A stretch of DNA of 30,923 nucleotides, from the NCBI GenBank assembly GCA_964555565.1, contig CAZKTF010000014.1, positions 1 through 30,923 of the forward strand, written 5' to 3'. Source of the stretch: CAZKTF01 sp964555565 (GTDB lineage: Bacteria; Planctomycetota; JAJSAM01; JAKLKS01). Below the pieces are notes generated by a model. The model was given only the letters and a program-made list of their open reading frames with translations. It was not told the origin of the DNA and searched no databases. Shown here one piece after another: positions 14,999-22,212 of this stretch. Every line of letters starts with the position of its first letter. Positions within the stretch are counted from its first letter, which is position 1. Position numbers and translations under genes: made by a program.

Positions 14999-17446
14999 TC
15001 AGCGGCCCCCGGGGATCCGGCCGCGCACGCCGCCGTGCCCGACCTCGCCCCCCTCGCGGAGGTCCCGCCCGTCCCCGCCCTCCCAGGGGGGCCGCACCCG
15101 CACCGGCTCCGGCCAGGTGGTCTCCGGCATCCGCGTGGGCCCCACGCGGGGCTCGAGCCCCGCGGCCTTCCGCTTGAGGGCCTGGAGGACCCTCGGCGGC
15201 GAGATCGGGACCTCGTCCACGCGCACGCCCACCGCGTCGTACACCGCGTTCGCGACGGCGGGCATCACGGGGAGGAGCGGCCCCTGCCCGACCTCCTTCG
15301 CGCCGAAGGGGCCGTTCGGGTCCGGGTCCTCGACGAGGATCGTCTCCACCTCGCACATCTCGTGCGTCGTCGGCGACTTGTACTCCAGCATCGAGGGGGC
15401 CTTGTGGACCACGCCGCGGTTCCCCCGGTAGGACATCTCCTCCATGAGCGCCTCGCCGAGGCCCATGTAGACCGAGCCCTCGACCTGCCCCAGCGCGAGC
15501 ACCGTGTTGATCGCCTGCCCGATGTCGTGGGCGATCCAGACCTTCGGGACCCGCACGAAGCCGGTCTCCGCGTCCACCTCGACCTCGGCGACGCAGGCCG
15601 TGTAGGAGTAGGCCGGCGACGGGCCGACGCCGGCCCCCTTGTAGCGGGCGGGCGACGCCGGGGGCCGGTAGGAGCCCACCGTCCCGAGCGTCCCGTGCTC
15701 CGCCTCCGCGGCCACCACCGCCTCGCGGAACTCCATCCCCTTCGCGGGGTCCGCGGAGTCGAAGACCCTGCCCTGGGCGAACACGAGCCGCCCGCGCGGG
15801 ACCCCGAGCTTCCCGGCCGCCGCCGCGGCGAGGAGGTCCCGGGCCCGCTCCGCGGCCTGGATCGCGGCGTTCCCGGTCATGAGCGTCACGCGGCTCGAGT
15901 AGGAGCCCAGGTCCACGGGGGTGAGGTCGGTGTCCCCGGTCACCACGCGGACGTCGAGGGGGTCGAGGCCCAGGACCTCGGCCACGCAGAAGGCGAGGAC
16001 CGAGTCGGAGCCCTGCCCGATCTCCGTGGAGCCGCAGAAGGCCGTCACGCACCCCGAGCGGTCGAGCTTGAGCTGGACCCCGGAGTGCGGCAGCGCGTTC
16101 CAGTAGATCGGGAGCCCGGCCCCGCTGATGTAGGAGGAGCAGGCGAGGCCCACGCCCCGGCCCGGCCCGAGCCTGCGGAACTTCGCGGCCCACCCGCTCG
16201 CCTCGCGCACGCGCCGGAGGCACTCGCCGAGGCCCATGGAGCCGACCTTGAGGAAGTTGGCCGTGAGGCTGTTCGCCGGCTGGAGGTGGCGGAGCCGGAT
16301 CTCGAAGGGATCGATCCGGAGGGTCTCCGCGATCCGGTCGAGGTGGACTTCGAGGGCGAAGCGCGGCTGCGGGGTCCCGTGGCCGCGCTTGGGCCCGCAG
16401 GGGGGCTTGTTCGTGAAGACGCGGAGCCCGCGGAACCGGTAGCGCGGGACCCTGTAGGTCACCGTCTGGAGCGCCCCGGTGTAGTAGGTGCTCGCCACGC
16501 CGTAGGACCCGTAGGCCCCGCCGTCCAGCATCGACTCGAAGTCCATGGCCGTGATGGCCCCGTCCTTCTTCACCCCGGTGCGGATCCGCATGAGCGTCGG
16601 GTGGCGCCCGCGGTGGCAGTAGAAGACCTCCTCGCGGGTGAGGGTGATCTTCACGGGCCGCCCCGTGACCAGGGCGAGCTTCGCGACGACGATCTCGTGG
16701 CTGAAGGGGTCGCTCTTCCCGCCGAAGCCCCCGCCGTTGGGGGTGGCCCGCACGCGGATGCGCGCGGCGGGGATCCCGAGGACCTTCGCCAGCGCCCGGT
16801 GGAGGTAGTGCGGGGTCTGCGTGCTCGACCAGACCGTGACCCTCCCGTCCGGCTCGGGCACCCCCACCGCCGCGTGCTGCTCCATCGGAAGGTGGGTGCT
16901 CCCCTCGTAGAAGAAGAGGTCCTCGCGCACGAGGTCCGCCTCGGCGAAGCCCGCCTCCAGGTCCCCGAACTCCAGGTGGACCTTCTTGTGGACGTTCCCC
17001 TCGTCCCCGTAGTCGTGGATGCGCGGTTCCGGGGTCGCCAGCGCCTCCTCGATCCCGGGGATCTCCGCCAGCGGCTCGTAGGCGACGCGGATCGCCTGGG
17101 CCGCCTCGAAGGCCTGGTCCTCGGTCTCCGCCGCCACCGCGGCCACGGGGTCCCCGATGAACCGCACCCGGTCCGGGCAGAGGGCGTGCTCGTCCTGGGA
17201 GACCGGGAGGATGCCGAAGGGCACCGGCAGGTCCTTCCCCGTGAGGACGGCGCGCACCCCGGGCATCCCGGCCGCGGGCGCCGCGTCCACCGAGGCGATC
17301 CGGGCGTGGGCCTCCGTGGACCGGAGCAGGCGGCACCAGAGCATCCGCGGGAGGTAGAGGTCGTCCGCGAAGACCGTCTGCCCCGTCACCTTGGCCGGGC
17401 CGTCCACCCGGGGGGGCGACCGCCCGATGAGCCTACGCGCGGGCAC
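14999..17446 (-). CDS. Molybdenum hydroxylase large (Mo-cofactor) subunit, HcrA-like
   Basis: Catalytic molybdopterin subunit (815 residues) of the same enzyme. It begins VPARRLIGRSPPRVDGPAKV, the usual N-terminus. Cofactor motifs include NGGGFGGKSDPF, the segment TNKPPCGPKRGHGTPQPRF, STEIGQGSDSV, DLGSYSSRVT and, near the C-terminus, FGAKEVGQGPLLP followed by AVANAVYDAVG. The KEVGQG motif stands where xanthine dehydrogenases have the catalytic-Glu motif KGVGE. GPKRGHGTPQ, DLGSYSSRVT and KEVGQG resemble 4-hydroxybenzoyl-CoA reductase-type alpha subunits more than xanthine or CO dehydrogenases. I chose GTG at 17446, which overlaps the end of the 2Fe-2S subunit gene by 14 nt; an ATG at 17545 would add residues without family features. 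No aromatic-acid CoA ligase or benzoyl-CoA reductase gene is in the window, so the substrate stays open. Confidence 0.92.
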   Translation of the reverse strand: MPARRLIGRSPPRVDGPAKVTGQTVFADDLYLPRMLWCRLLRSTEAHARIASVDAAPAAGMPGVRAVLTGKDLPVPFGILPVSQDEHALCPDRVRFIGDPVAAVAAETEDQAFEAAQAIRVAYEPLAEIPGIEEALATPEPRIHDYGDEGNVHKKVHLEFGDLEAGFAEADLVREDLFFYEGSTHLPMEQHAAVGVPEPDGRVTVWSSTQTPHYLHRALAKVLGIPAARIRVRATPNGGGFGGKSDPFSHEIVVAKLALVTGRPVKITLTREEVFYCHRGRHPTLMRIRTGVKKDGAITAMDFESMLDGGAYGSYGVASTYYTGALQTVTYRVPRYRFRGLRVFTNKPPCGPKRGHGTPQPRFALEVHLDRIAETLRIDPFEIRLRHLQPANSLTANFLKVGSMGLGECLRRVREASGWAAKFRRLGPGRGVGLACSSYISGAGLPIYWNALPHSGVQLKLDRSGCVTAFCGSTEIGQGSDSVLAFCVAEVLGLDPLDVRVVTGDTDLTPVDLGSYSSRVTLMTGNAAIQAAERARDLLAAAAAGKLGVPRGRLVFAQGRVFDSADPAKGMEFREAVVAAEAEHGTLGTVGSYRPPASPARYKGAGVGPSPAYSYTACVAEVEVDAETGFVRVPKVWIAHDIGQAINTVLALGQVEGSVYMGLGEALMEEMSYRGNRGVVHKAPSMLEYKSPTTHEMCEVETILVEDPDPNGPFGAKEVGQGPLLPVMPAVANAVYDAVGVRVDEVPISPPRVLQALKRKAAGLEPRVGPTRMPETTWPEPVRVRPPWEGGDGRDLREGGEVGHGGVRGRIPGGR

Positions 17447-17948
17447 GCGGCGCCTCCTCCCGCATCCGCGCGGCGGCCAGCTCCACCGCCTCGAAGATCT
17501 TGAGATACCCGGTGCAGCGGCAGAGGTTCCCCGCCAGGGAGTCACGGACCTCCGCGCGCGTGGGGTCCGGGTTCTCCTCGAGGAGCGCCTTCCCCGCGAG
17601 GAGGAACCCCGGGGTGCAGTAGCCGCACTGCGCCGCGCCGAGCTCCACGAAGGCCTGCTGGAGCGGGTGGAGGCGCGGCCCGTCGGCCATCCCCTCGACG
17701 GTGAGGACCTCGTGCCCCTCGGCCTGCACCGCGAGCAGTAGACAGGAGAGGACCGGCTTCCCGTCCAGGAGCACGGTGCAGGTCCCGCACTCGCCGAGCT
17801 CGCAGCCGTGCTTGGTACCGGTGAGGCCCATCTCCTCGCGGAGGACCTCGAGAAGCGTCTTCTGCGGGGGGAATGCGACCTCGCGGTCCACCCCGTTCAC
17901 GCGGAGCCGGGCGAGGATCGCGTCGCCCGTCCCTTGGGCCGGCTCCAT
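17433..17948 (-). CDS. Molybdenum hydroxylase 2Fe-2S subunit (HcrC/CoxS-like)
   Basis: Small iron-sulfur subunit (171 residues) that passes electrons between the molybdenum centre and the FAD subunit. The plant-type ferredoxin cluster ligands are Cys49, Cys54, Cys57 and Cys69 (CELGECGTC...LSC). The C-terminal 2Fe-2S cluster uses Cys108, Cys111, Cys143 and Cys145 (QCGYCTPG, NLCRCTGY). Both clusters are complete and the length is normal. It is the first gene of the operon. TAGGTT on the minus strand (17956-17961) lies only 7 nt before the ATG, and no ribosome-binding site fits between, so the message may be leaderless. The end overlaps the start of the large-subunit gene. Confidence 0.95.
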   Translation of the reverse strand: MEPAQGTGDAILARLRVNGVDREVAFPPQKTLLEVLREEMGLTGTKHGCELGECGTCTVLLDGKPVLSCLLLAVQAEGHEVLTVEGMADGPRLHPLQQAFVELGAAQCGYCTPGFLLAGKALLEENPDPTRAEVRDSLAGNLCRCTGYLKIFEAVELAAARMREEAPRARA

Positions 17949-17955
17949 GCGGAGG

Positions 17956-17984
17956 AACCTAGCCCCGCGAACGCGGGCGGCCCA
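17956..17984 (-). promoter_or_regulatory. Promoter of the Mo-hydroxylase operon, probably leaderless
   Basis: On the minus strand a TTGGGC hexamer is followed after 18 bp by TAGGTT (17956-17961). The -10 hexamer ends 7 nt before the ATG at 17948, so transcription would begin at or next to the start codon. Confidence 0.5.
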
Positions 17985-18017
17985 AGGAAAGGCGCCTGCC
18001 GGGTCCGGCCCGGGCGG

Positions 18018-18755
18018 CTACTTGTCGGTCTTCCCGGCCTCGTCCTTCGTCCTGGCCTTCTTCAGGAGATCGAAGGCGTCGTCCCAGGACTTGCCGATGC
18101 GGACGTCGGAGCCGAGGATCCCTTCGAGGATCCGGGTGGCGTCCTCGACCTTGCCCTTCTTCAGGAGGGACTCGGCCTCGACGACCTCCTTCGCCTGCCC
18201 GGCCTCGTCCTCCTGCACGCGCTTCCAGAAGGCGGGGAACTCCTTCCTGAGCATCTCGGTGACCGCCGCGGCGAGCCGACTGCCGCCCACGGAGCGGTCC
18301 TCGCACCGCCAGACGACCGAGAGGTCGGGGCGGCAGACCATCAGCGCCGGGGGGGCCTGGACCTTGAGCTCCTCGAGGATCCGGGCGTCCGACTCCTTCG
18401 CGTTCACCTCGACGCAGTAGAACAGCCTGGCAGCGCGGCAGAACACGTCGTCGTCGATGGGCCCGGTGCAGAACTTCCGGACCTCCTTCCCCTTCGCCCC
18501 GTCCTCGTGGGGCCAGTGGAAATAGAGGAGGACGGGCCGCTCGAGCCCGCGCGGGAGTTCGAGCCCGCGCACCCGGAGGACCGTGTCCGCCTTCGCGGCG
18601 CCGGCGGCACCGGCGGCCGGGGCCGGCTCCTGGCCCTTCGCCGCCGGGGCGTCCGTCGCGGCGGGAGCGGCGGTCGCGGTCCGGACGCGGAGGATCTCGG
18701 GCGTCCAGTCGATCTCGTTCTTCGGGGCCGAGGGGCCGCTCGAGACGCGGCGCAT
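18018..18755 (-). CDS. Thioredoxin-fold-like protein (body downstream of an in-frame TGA)
   Basis: A 245-residue reading frame from the first ATG (18755). After a Pro/Ala-rich stretch, residues about 55-180 look like a thioredoxin-like fold: GLERPVLLYFHWPHED, then FYCVEVNAKESDARILEELK, then a cis-Pro-like APPALMV and SVVWRCEDRSVGG. There is no CxxC redox pair after the first strand, so it is unlikely to be a classic reductase. The C-terminus (EVVEAESLLKKGKVEDATRI) looks like a single TPR-type helical pair and ends in a charged tail. The same frame continues upstream through a Gly/Ser-rich linker to a TGA at 18819-18821 and then a signal peptide starting at 18905. The ATG at 18755 has no ribosome-binding site, so the true gene is probably 18018-18905, broken at codon 29. 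Function unknown. Confidence 0.65.
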   Translation of the reverse strand: MRRVSSGPSAPKNEIDWTPEILRVRTATAAPAATDAPAAKGQEPAPAAGAAGAAKADTVLRVRGLELPRGLERPVLLYFHWPHEDGAKGKEVRKFCTGPIDDDVFCRAARLFYCVEVNAKESDARILEELKVQAPPALMVCRPDLSVVWRCEDRSVGGSRLAAAVTEMLRKEFPAFWKRVQEDEAGQAKEVVEAESLLKKGKVEDATRILEGILGSDVRIGKSWDDAFDLLKKARTKDEAGKTDK

Positions 18756-18818
18756 ACCCGACCCGCCCCCCGTGGGGACCGACGCGCCGGTGGAGGCGGA
18801 CCCGCCTCCCCCGCCGCA

Positions 18819-18905
18819 TCAGCCCGCGGACGCGGGGTCGGGCGCGACGAGGACCCCGACGGCGGCCAGGGCGAGACCGGCGGCGAGACGACCCGCGTCG
18901 CGCAT
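18819..18905 (-). pseudogene. Signal peptide of the thioredoxin-like gene, closed by TGA
   Basis: ATG at 18905 follows a GGGAGGT ribosome-binding site and encodes MRDAGRLAAGLALAAVGVLV plus APDPASAG, a clear signal peptide with cleavage near ASA|G. Codon 29 is TGA. The same frame then runs CGGGGGSASTG and onward to the body at 18755, which looks like the natural linker of one secreted protein. A nonsense mutation or sequence error is the simplest explanation. Confidence 0.65.
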
Positions 18906-18987
18906 GGGGACCTCCCGGGGGCCACGCCCCCCGGACACCATTCTGACCGGGGTCCGGCCCCCGTCAAGCCTTCCGCGCCCCGATTCG

Positions 18988-19016
18988 TTGCGGGCCCTCG
19001 CGCCCCTTCCTAGACT
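18988..19016 (+). promoter_or_regulatory. Promoter of the gcv operon
   Basis: TTGCGG (18988-18993), a 17-bp spacer and TAGACT (19011-19016) form the best sigma-70-like promoter in the window, 34 nt ahead of the gcvT start. I see no glycine-riboswitch core in the short leader. An imperfect GC hairpin (GACCGGGG/CCCCCGTC, about 18946-18966) lies just upstream. Confidence 0.6.
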
Positions 19017-19050
19017 TGGCCCCTTCTTCGCCCGTCCCGGAGGGATTTCC

Positions 19051-20136
19051 TTGCGCCGGACCCCGCTCTACGAGGCCCACGTCGCCGCCGGCGCCCGCAT
19101 GGTCGATTTCTCCGGCTGGGAGATGCCGGTGCAGTACGCGGGGATCCTCGAGGAGGCGAAGCACGTCCGCTCCGCGGTGGGCCTCTTCGACCTCTGCCAC
19201 ATGGGGCGGCTCGAGGTGCGCGGACCCGAGGCGGTGGCGGCGGTGGACGCGACGGTCTCCTGCAACACGGGGAAGCTCCCCCTCGGGGTCTGCAAGTACG
19301 GCCTCCTCTGCAACGAGGCGGGGGGGGTCATCGACGACGTCCTCGTCTACCGGGACCGGGACCTCGTGCACGTCATCGTCAACGCGGGGAACCGCGAGCG
19401 GGACTTCCGGCGCGTCCAGGAGACCTGCGGCCCCTTCGAGTGCGAGGTCGCGAGCCTCTCCGACGACCAGACGATGCTCGCCCTCCAGGGCCCGCGGTCG
19501 GAGGCGCTCCTCCAGCCCCTGGCGGACGCCGACCTGAAGGCGCTCGGCTACTACCGCTTCACGCGTGCGAACGTGGCCGGCGTCCCCTGCCTCCTCTCCC
19601 GCACCGGCTACACCGGCGAGGACGGCTTCGAGCTCTTCTTCGCGAAGGGGAAGGCCCGCGCGATGTGGGACCTCCTGCTCGCGAAGGGGAAGGGGCAGGA
19701 CCTCCGCCCCATCGGCCTCGGGGCCCGCGACACGCTGCGGACCGAGGCGGGGATGCCGCTCTACGGCCACGAGATGGACGAGGCCACGAACCCGCTCGAG
19801 GCGGGCCTGGCCTTCGGCATCGACCTCGGGAAGGCGTTCCCGGGCGCCGCGGCGCTGCGGGCCTCGAAGGAGAAGGGGCTCGCCCGGCGGCTGGTCGGCC
19901 TCCGCCTCGAGACCCGGCGCATCGCGCGCCCGGGCGCCGAGGTCCGGCACGGGGGGAAGCCCGTCGGGAAGGTGACCTCCGGGACCCACTCCCCCACCCT
20001 CGACGCCAGCATCGCCATGGCCTTCGTGCCGACGGCGCTCTCGGCGGCCGGCGGCCGCCTGCAGGTCGAAATCCGCGGGGAGGAGCACCCCGCGGAGGTG
20101 ATCCCGCTCCCGTTCTACAAGAGGAAGAGGCCCTAG
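19051..20136 (+). CDS. gcvT: Glycine cleavage system aminomethyltransferase (T protein)
   Basis: T protein of the glycine cleavage system (361 residues). It releases ammonia from the aminomethyl-lipoyl H protein and forms 5,10-methylene-tetrahydrofolate. Family motifs run in order: TPLYEAHVAAGARMVDFSGW at the N-terminus, FDLCHMGRLEVRG, LALQGPRSE, SRTGYTGEDGFEL, GARDTLRTEAGMPLYGHEMD, and the C-terminal GKVTSGTHSPTLDASIAMAF. The start is TTG at 19051, placed by a GGAGG ribosome-binding site and by the usual first residues; the longer open frame upstream has no family similarity. It is the first gene of gcvT-gcvH-gcvPA-gcvPB, with 46 bp to gcvH. Confidence 0.97.
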   Translation: MRRTPLYEAHVAAGARMVDFSGWEMPVQYAGILEEAKHVRSAVGLFDLCHMGRLEVRGPEAVAAVDATVSCNTGKLPLGVCKYGLLCNEAGGVIDDVLVYRDRDLVHVIVNAGNRERDFRRVQETCGPFECEVASLSDDQTMLALQGPRSEALLQPLADADLKALGYYRFTRANVAGVPCLLSRTGYTGEDGFELFFAKGKARAMWDLLLAKGKGQDLRPIGLGARDTLRTEAGMPLYGHEMDEATNPLEAGLAFGIDLGKAFPGAAALRASKEKGLARRLVGLRLETRRIARPGAEVRHGGKPVGKVTSGTHSPTLDASIAMAFVPTALSAAGGRLQVEIRGEEHPAEVIPLPFYKRKRP

Positions 20137-20182
20137 CGTCCGGGGCCGGCTCCGGCTCCGGCGACACGAGGAAGGAGGAGGG

Positions 20183-20575
20183 ATGGTCCCGAAGGACCTG
20201 CGGTTCACGAAGACCCACGAGTGGGTGCGCCTCCAGAAGGAGAGGAACATCGTGACCACGGGCATCACCGAGTTCGCGGTGAAGGCCCTGGGCGACCTCG
20301 TCTACGTGGAGCTGCCCGAGGTGGGCGAGCTCATGGAGATCAACCACCCCTACGGCGAGGTCGAGTCGGTGAAGGCCGTGTCGAACATCTACGGCGGGGT
20401 CTCCGCCGACATCGTCGAGGTGAACGAGGACCTCCCGAACAACCTGGACTGGCTCGCCTCCGACCCCTACGGGAAGGGCTGGATCGCGAAGGGGAAGGTG
20501 CCGGACGGGAAGGAGTTCGAGGCCCTGCTCGGCCCGGAGGATTACGAGAAGCACTGCGCGTCCGAGAAGCACTAG
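20183..20575 (+). CDS. gcvH: Glycine cleavage system H protein
   Basis: Lipoyl carrier of the glycine cleavage system (130 residues). It shuttles the aminomethyl group from P protein to T protein. The lipoylation site is Lys64 in GEVESVKAVSNIY, and the start KDLRFTKTHEWVRL is typical. GGAAGGAGGAGGG forms a strong ribosome-binding site ahead of the ATG. The stop TAG (20573-20575) overlaps the CTAG that forms the left boundary of the inserted palindromic element; without the insert the stop would lie 3 nt from the gcvPA start. Confidence 0.98.
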   Translation: MVPKDLRFTKTHEWVRLQKERNIVTTGITEFAVKALGDLVYVELPEVGELMEINHPYGEVESVKAVSNIYGGVSADIVEVNEDLPNNLDWLASDPYGKGWIAKGKVPDGKEFEALLGPEDYEKHCASEKH

Positions 20576-20841
20576 CCCGCCCTATTCATGAGGGTGCGCG
20601 CAACGAAGACGGAAGGCAGGTCGTGGAAAGGGGTTCGGCAGGCATGGAAGGGCAGACCGGACGGACAGGCTGTTCCGCGAGCGGCATCGCGCCGAGGCCA
20701 AGGAGGGCCGCCGAAGACATACCCGATGAGGGTAGGCGAGGCGGAGCGCGGGAAGCGGCCGAAGGCCGCTCCCCGCGCGCCCCGACGCAGGGATCGGCGC
20801 GAGGACGCCGCGGAACCGTGTGCCCTCATGAATAGGTCGGG
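20576..20841. mobile_element. MITE-like palindromic element inserted between gcvH and gcvPA
   Basis: A 266-bp non-coding insertion. Its ends are 19-nt inverted repeats, CCCGMCCTATTCATGAGGG, with one mismatch (20576-20594 and 20823-20841). It is flanked on both sides by CTAG (20572-20575, 20842-20845), which fits a 4-bp or TA target duplication. Inside are nested pairings GTTCCGCG/CGCGGAAC (20672-20679 with 20809-20816) and TCGCGCCG/CGGCGCGA (20687-20694 with 20795-20802), and a central 15-bp hairpin with one mismatch (20746-20760 with 20764-20778, loop GAA). The transcript could fold into one long rod. No transposase is encoded. An open frame of 85 codons (20588-20845) crosses it but looks like random GC-rich sequence. 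Confidence 0.8.
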
Positions 20842-20848
20842 CTAGCCC

Positions 20849-22210
20849 ATGCCCTACGTCCCGAACTCGGAGGAGGACGTCCGCGCCATGCTGGCGGCCG
20901 TGGGCGCGAGGTCCATCGACGACTTGTTCGCCGACGTCCCGCCGCGCCTGCGCTGGAAGCGGGGCCCGAAGCTACCGCCCCCGGCCGCGGAGCTGACCCT
21001 CCAGCGGGAGATCGCCGCCGCCGGCGCGAAGACGGAGTCCGCCGACCGGATGAACTCCTTCCTCGGGGCGGGGGTCTACGACCACTTCATCCCCGCGGTC
21101 GTGCAGCACCTCGCCCACCGCGTGGAGACCGTGACCTCCTACACCCCCTACCAGCCCGAGGCGAGCCAGGGGAACCTGACCTTCATCTTCGAGTACCAGA
21201 CGGCCATCTGCGAGCTGACCGGCATGGAGGTCTCCAACGCCTCCATGTACGAGGGGGCCTCGGCCGCTGCCGAGGCGGTCCTCATGGCGCTGCGCGTGAA
21301 CGGGAAGAAGCGGCCGCGGGTCGTGGTCTCCGGCGCCGTCCACCCCGAGTACCGGGCGGTCGTGCGCACCTACCTCCAGAACCTGGAGGGGGTGGAGCTC
21401 GTCGAGCTCCCCGCCGTGGACGGGGCGACCGACCCGGCGGCGCTCGCCGCGGCGGCCGACGAGAGGACCGCGGCGGTCCTCGTGCAGGTCCCGAACTTCT
21501 TCGGGGTGATCGAGGACGGGCCCGCGCTGGCGGCGGCCGCGAAGGCGCGCGGCGCGCTGCTGCTGGTCGCGGCGGACCCGATCTCGCTGGCCCTCCTGGA
21601 GCCTCCCGGGGCCTGGGGCGCCGACGTCGTCTGCGGCGAGGGGCAGCCGCTCGCGAGCGACCTCAACTACGGGGGGCCCTACTTCGGGTTCTTCGCCTCG
21701 CGGATGGCCTTCGTCCGCCAGATGCCGGGCCGGATCGCCGGGGAGACCGTGGACCACGAGGGCAGGCGCGGCTTCGTCCTCACGCTCGGGACGCGCGAGC
21801 AGCACATCCGGCGCGAGAAGGCCACCTCGAACATCTGCACGAACCAGGGGCTCATCGCGCTCCGGGGGCTCGTGTACCTCGCGGCCATGGGGCCGGGCGG
21901 GCTCCGCGAGACGGCCGACCTCTGCCTCGCCAACGCCCACTACGCGGCGGAGCGGATCGCCGCGCTGCCCGGCTGGAGGCTCGCCTTCCCCGGGCGGCCC
22001 TTCTACCAGGAGTTCGCGGTGGACGGCCCGTTCCCCGCCGACCGGGTCGTGTCCCTCCTCCGGCGCAAGAGGATCCTCGCGGGGGTCCCGCTCTCGCGCT
22101 GGTTCGACGGCTGCCCGAACCGCCTCCTCGTCGCAGTCACCGAGACGCGGACCCGGAAGCAGATCGACGCCCTCGTGAAGGCCCTCGCCGCGCTCCCGAA
22201 GGAGTCCTGA
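20849..22210 (+). CDS. gcvPA: Glycine dehydrogenase (decarboxylating) subunit 1
   Basis: N-terminal half of the P protein in its two-subunit form (453 residues). With GcvPB it makes the PLP enzyme that decarboxylates glycine. Typical features are MPYVPNSEEDVRAML, GAGVYDHFIPAVV, YTPYQPEASQGNL, NASMYEGASAAAEA and, near the C-terminus, TREQHIRREKATSNICTNQG. As usual for this subunit it lacks the PLP lysine. The ATG at 20849 has no good ribosome-binding site: the bases ahead of it belong to the palindromic element. Translation was probably coupled to gcvH before the insertion; a five-codon frame (ATG at 20828, TAG at 20843) in the element's right end now sits in the equivalent position. gcvPB follows after 2 bp. 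Confidence 0.97.
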   Translation: MPYVPNSEEDVRAMLAAVGARSIDDLFADVPPRLRWKRGPKLPPPAAELTLQREIAAAGAKTESADRMNSFLGAGVYDHFIPAVVQHLAHRVETVTSYTPYQPEASQGNLTFIFEYQTAICELTGMEVSNASMYEGASAAAEAVLMALRVNGKKRPRVVVSGAVHPEYRAVVRTYLQNLEGVELVELPAVDGATDPAALAAAADERTAAVLVQVPNFFGVIEDGPALAAAAKARGALLLVAADPISLALLEPPGAWGADVVCGEGQPLASDLNYGGPYFGFFASRMAFVRQMPGRIAGETVDHEGRRGFVLTLGTREQHIRREKATSNICTNQGLIALRGLVYLAAMGPGGLRETADLCLANAHYAAERIAALPGWRLAFPGRPFYQEFAVDGPFPADRVVSLLRRKRILAGVPLSRWFDGCPNRLLVAVTETRTRKQIDALVKALAALPKES

Positions 22211-22212
22211 CC

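Noticed and set aside
3296..17336. Very long open frames antisense to or out of phase with recognised genes (for example 3296-6565 minus, 4066-7116 plus, 6933-10439 plus, 15035-17503 plus)
   Set aside because: They lie over genes with clear family motifs, are made almost only of Arg/Pro/Gly/Ala, and reflect scarcity of stop codons in GC-rich DNA.
12288..18821. Stop-codon reassignment or selenocysteine/pyrrolysine reading to explain the internal TAG and TGA
   Set aside because: TAG and TGA end many intact genes in this window (2433, 3579, 11546, 20136, 22210), so general reassignment is excluded. No SECIS-like element is evident, although I cannot test for selenocysteine machinery.
18906..19050. 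Glycine riboswitch ahead of the gcv operon
   Set aside because: The leader after the promoter is only about 30 nt and no aptamer core is visible; upstream sequence shows simple GC hairpins only.
20588..20845. 85-codon open frame across the gcvH-gcvPA element as a real protein
   Set aside because: Its composition is Arg/Lys/Pro/Gly without motif, and the DNA is explained by nested inverted repeats. It is kept only as a possible coupling frame.
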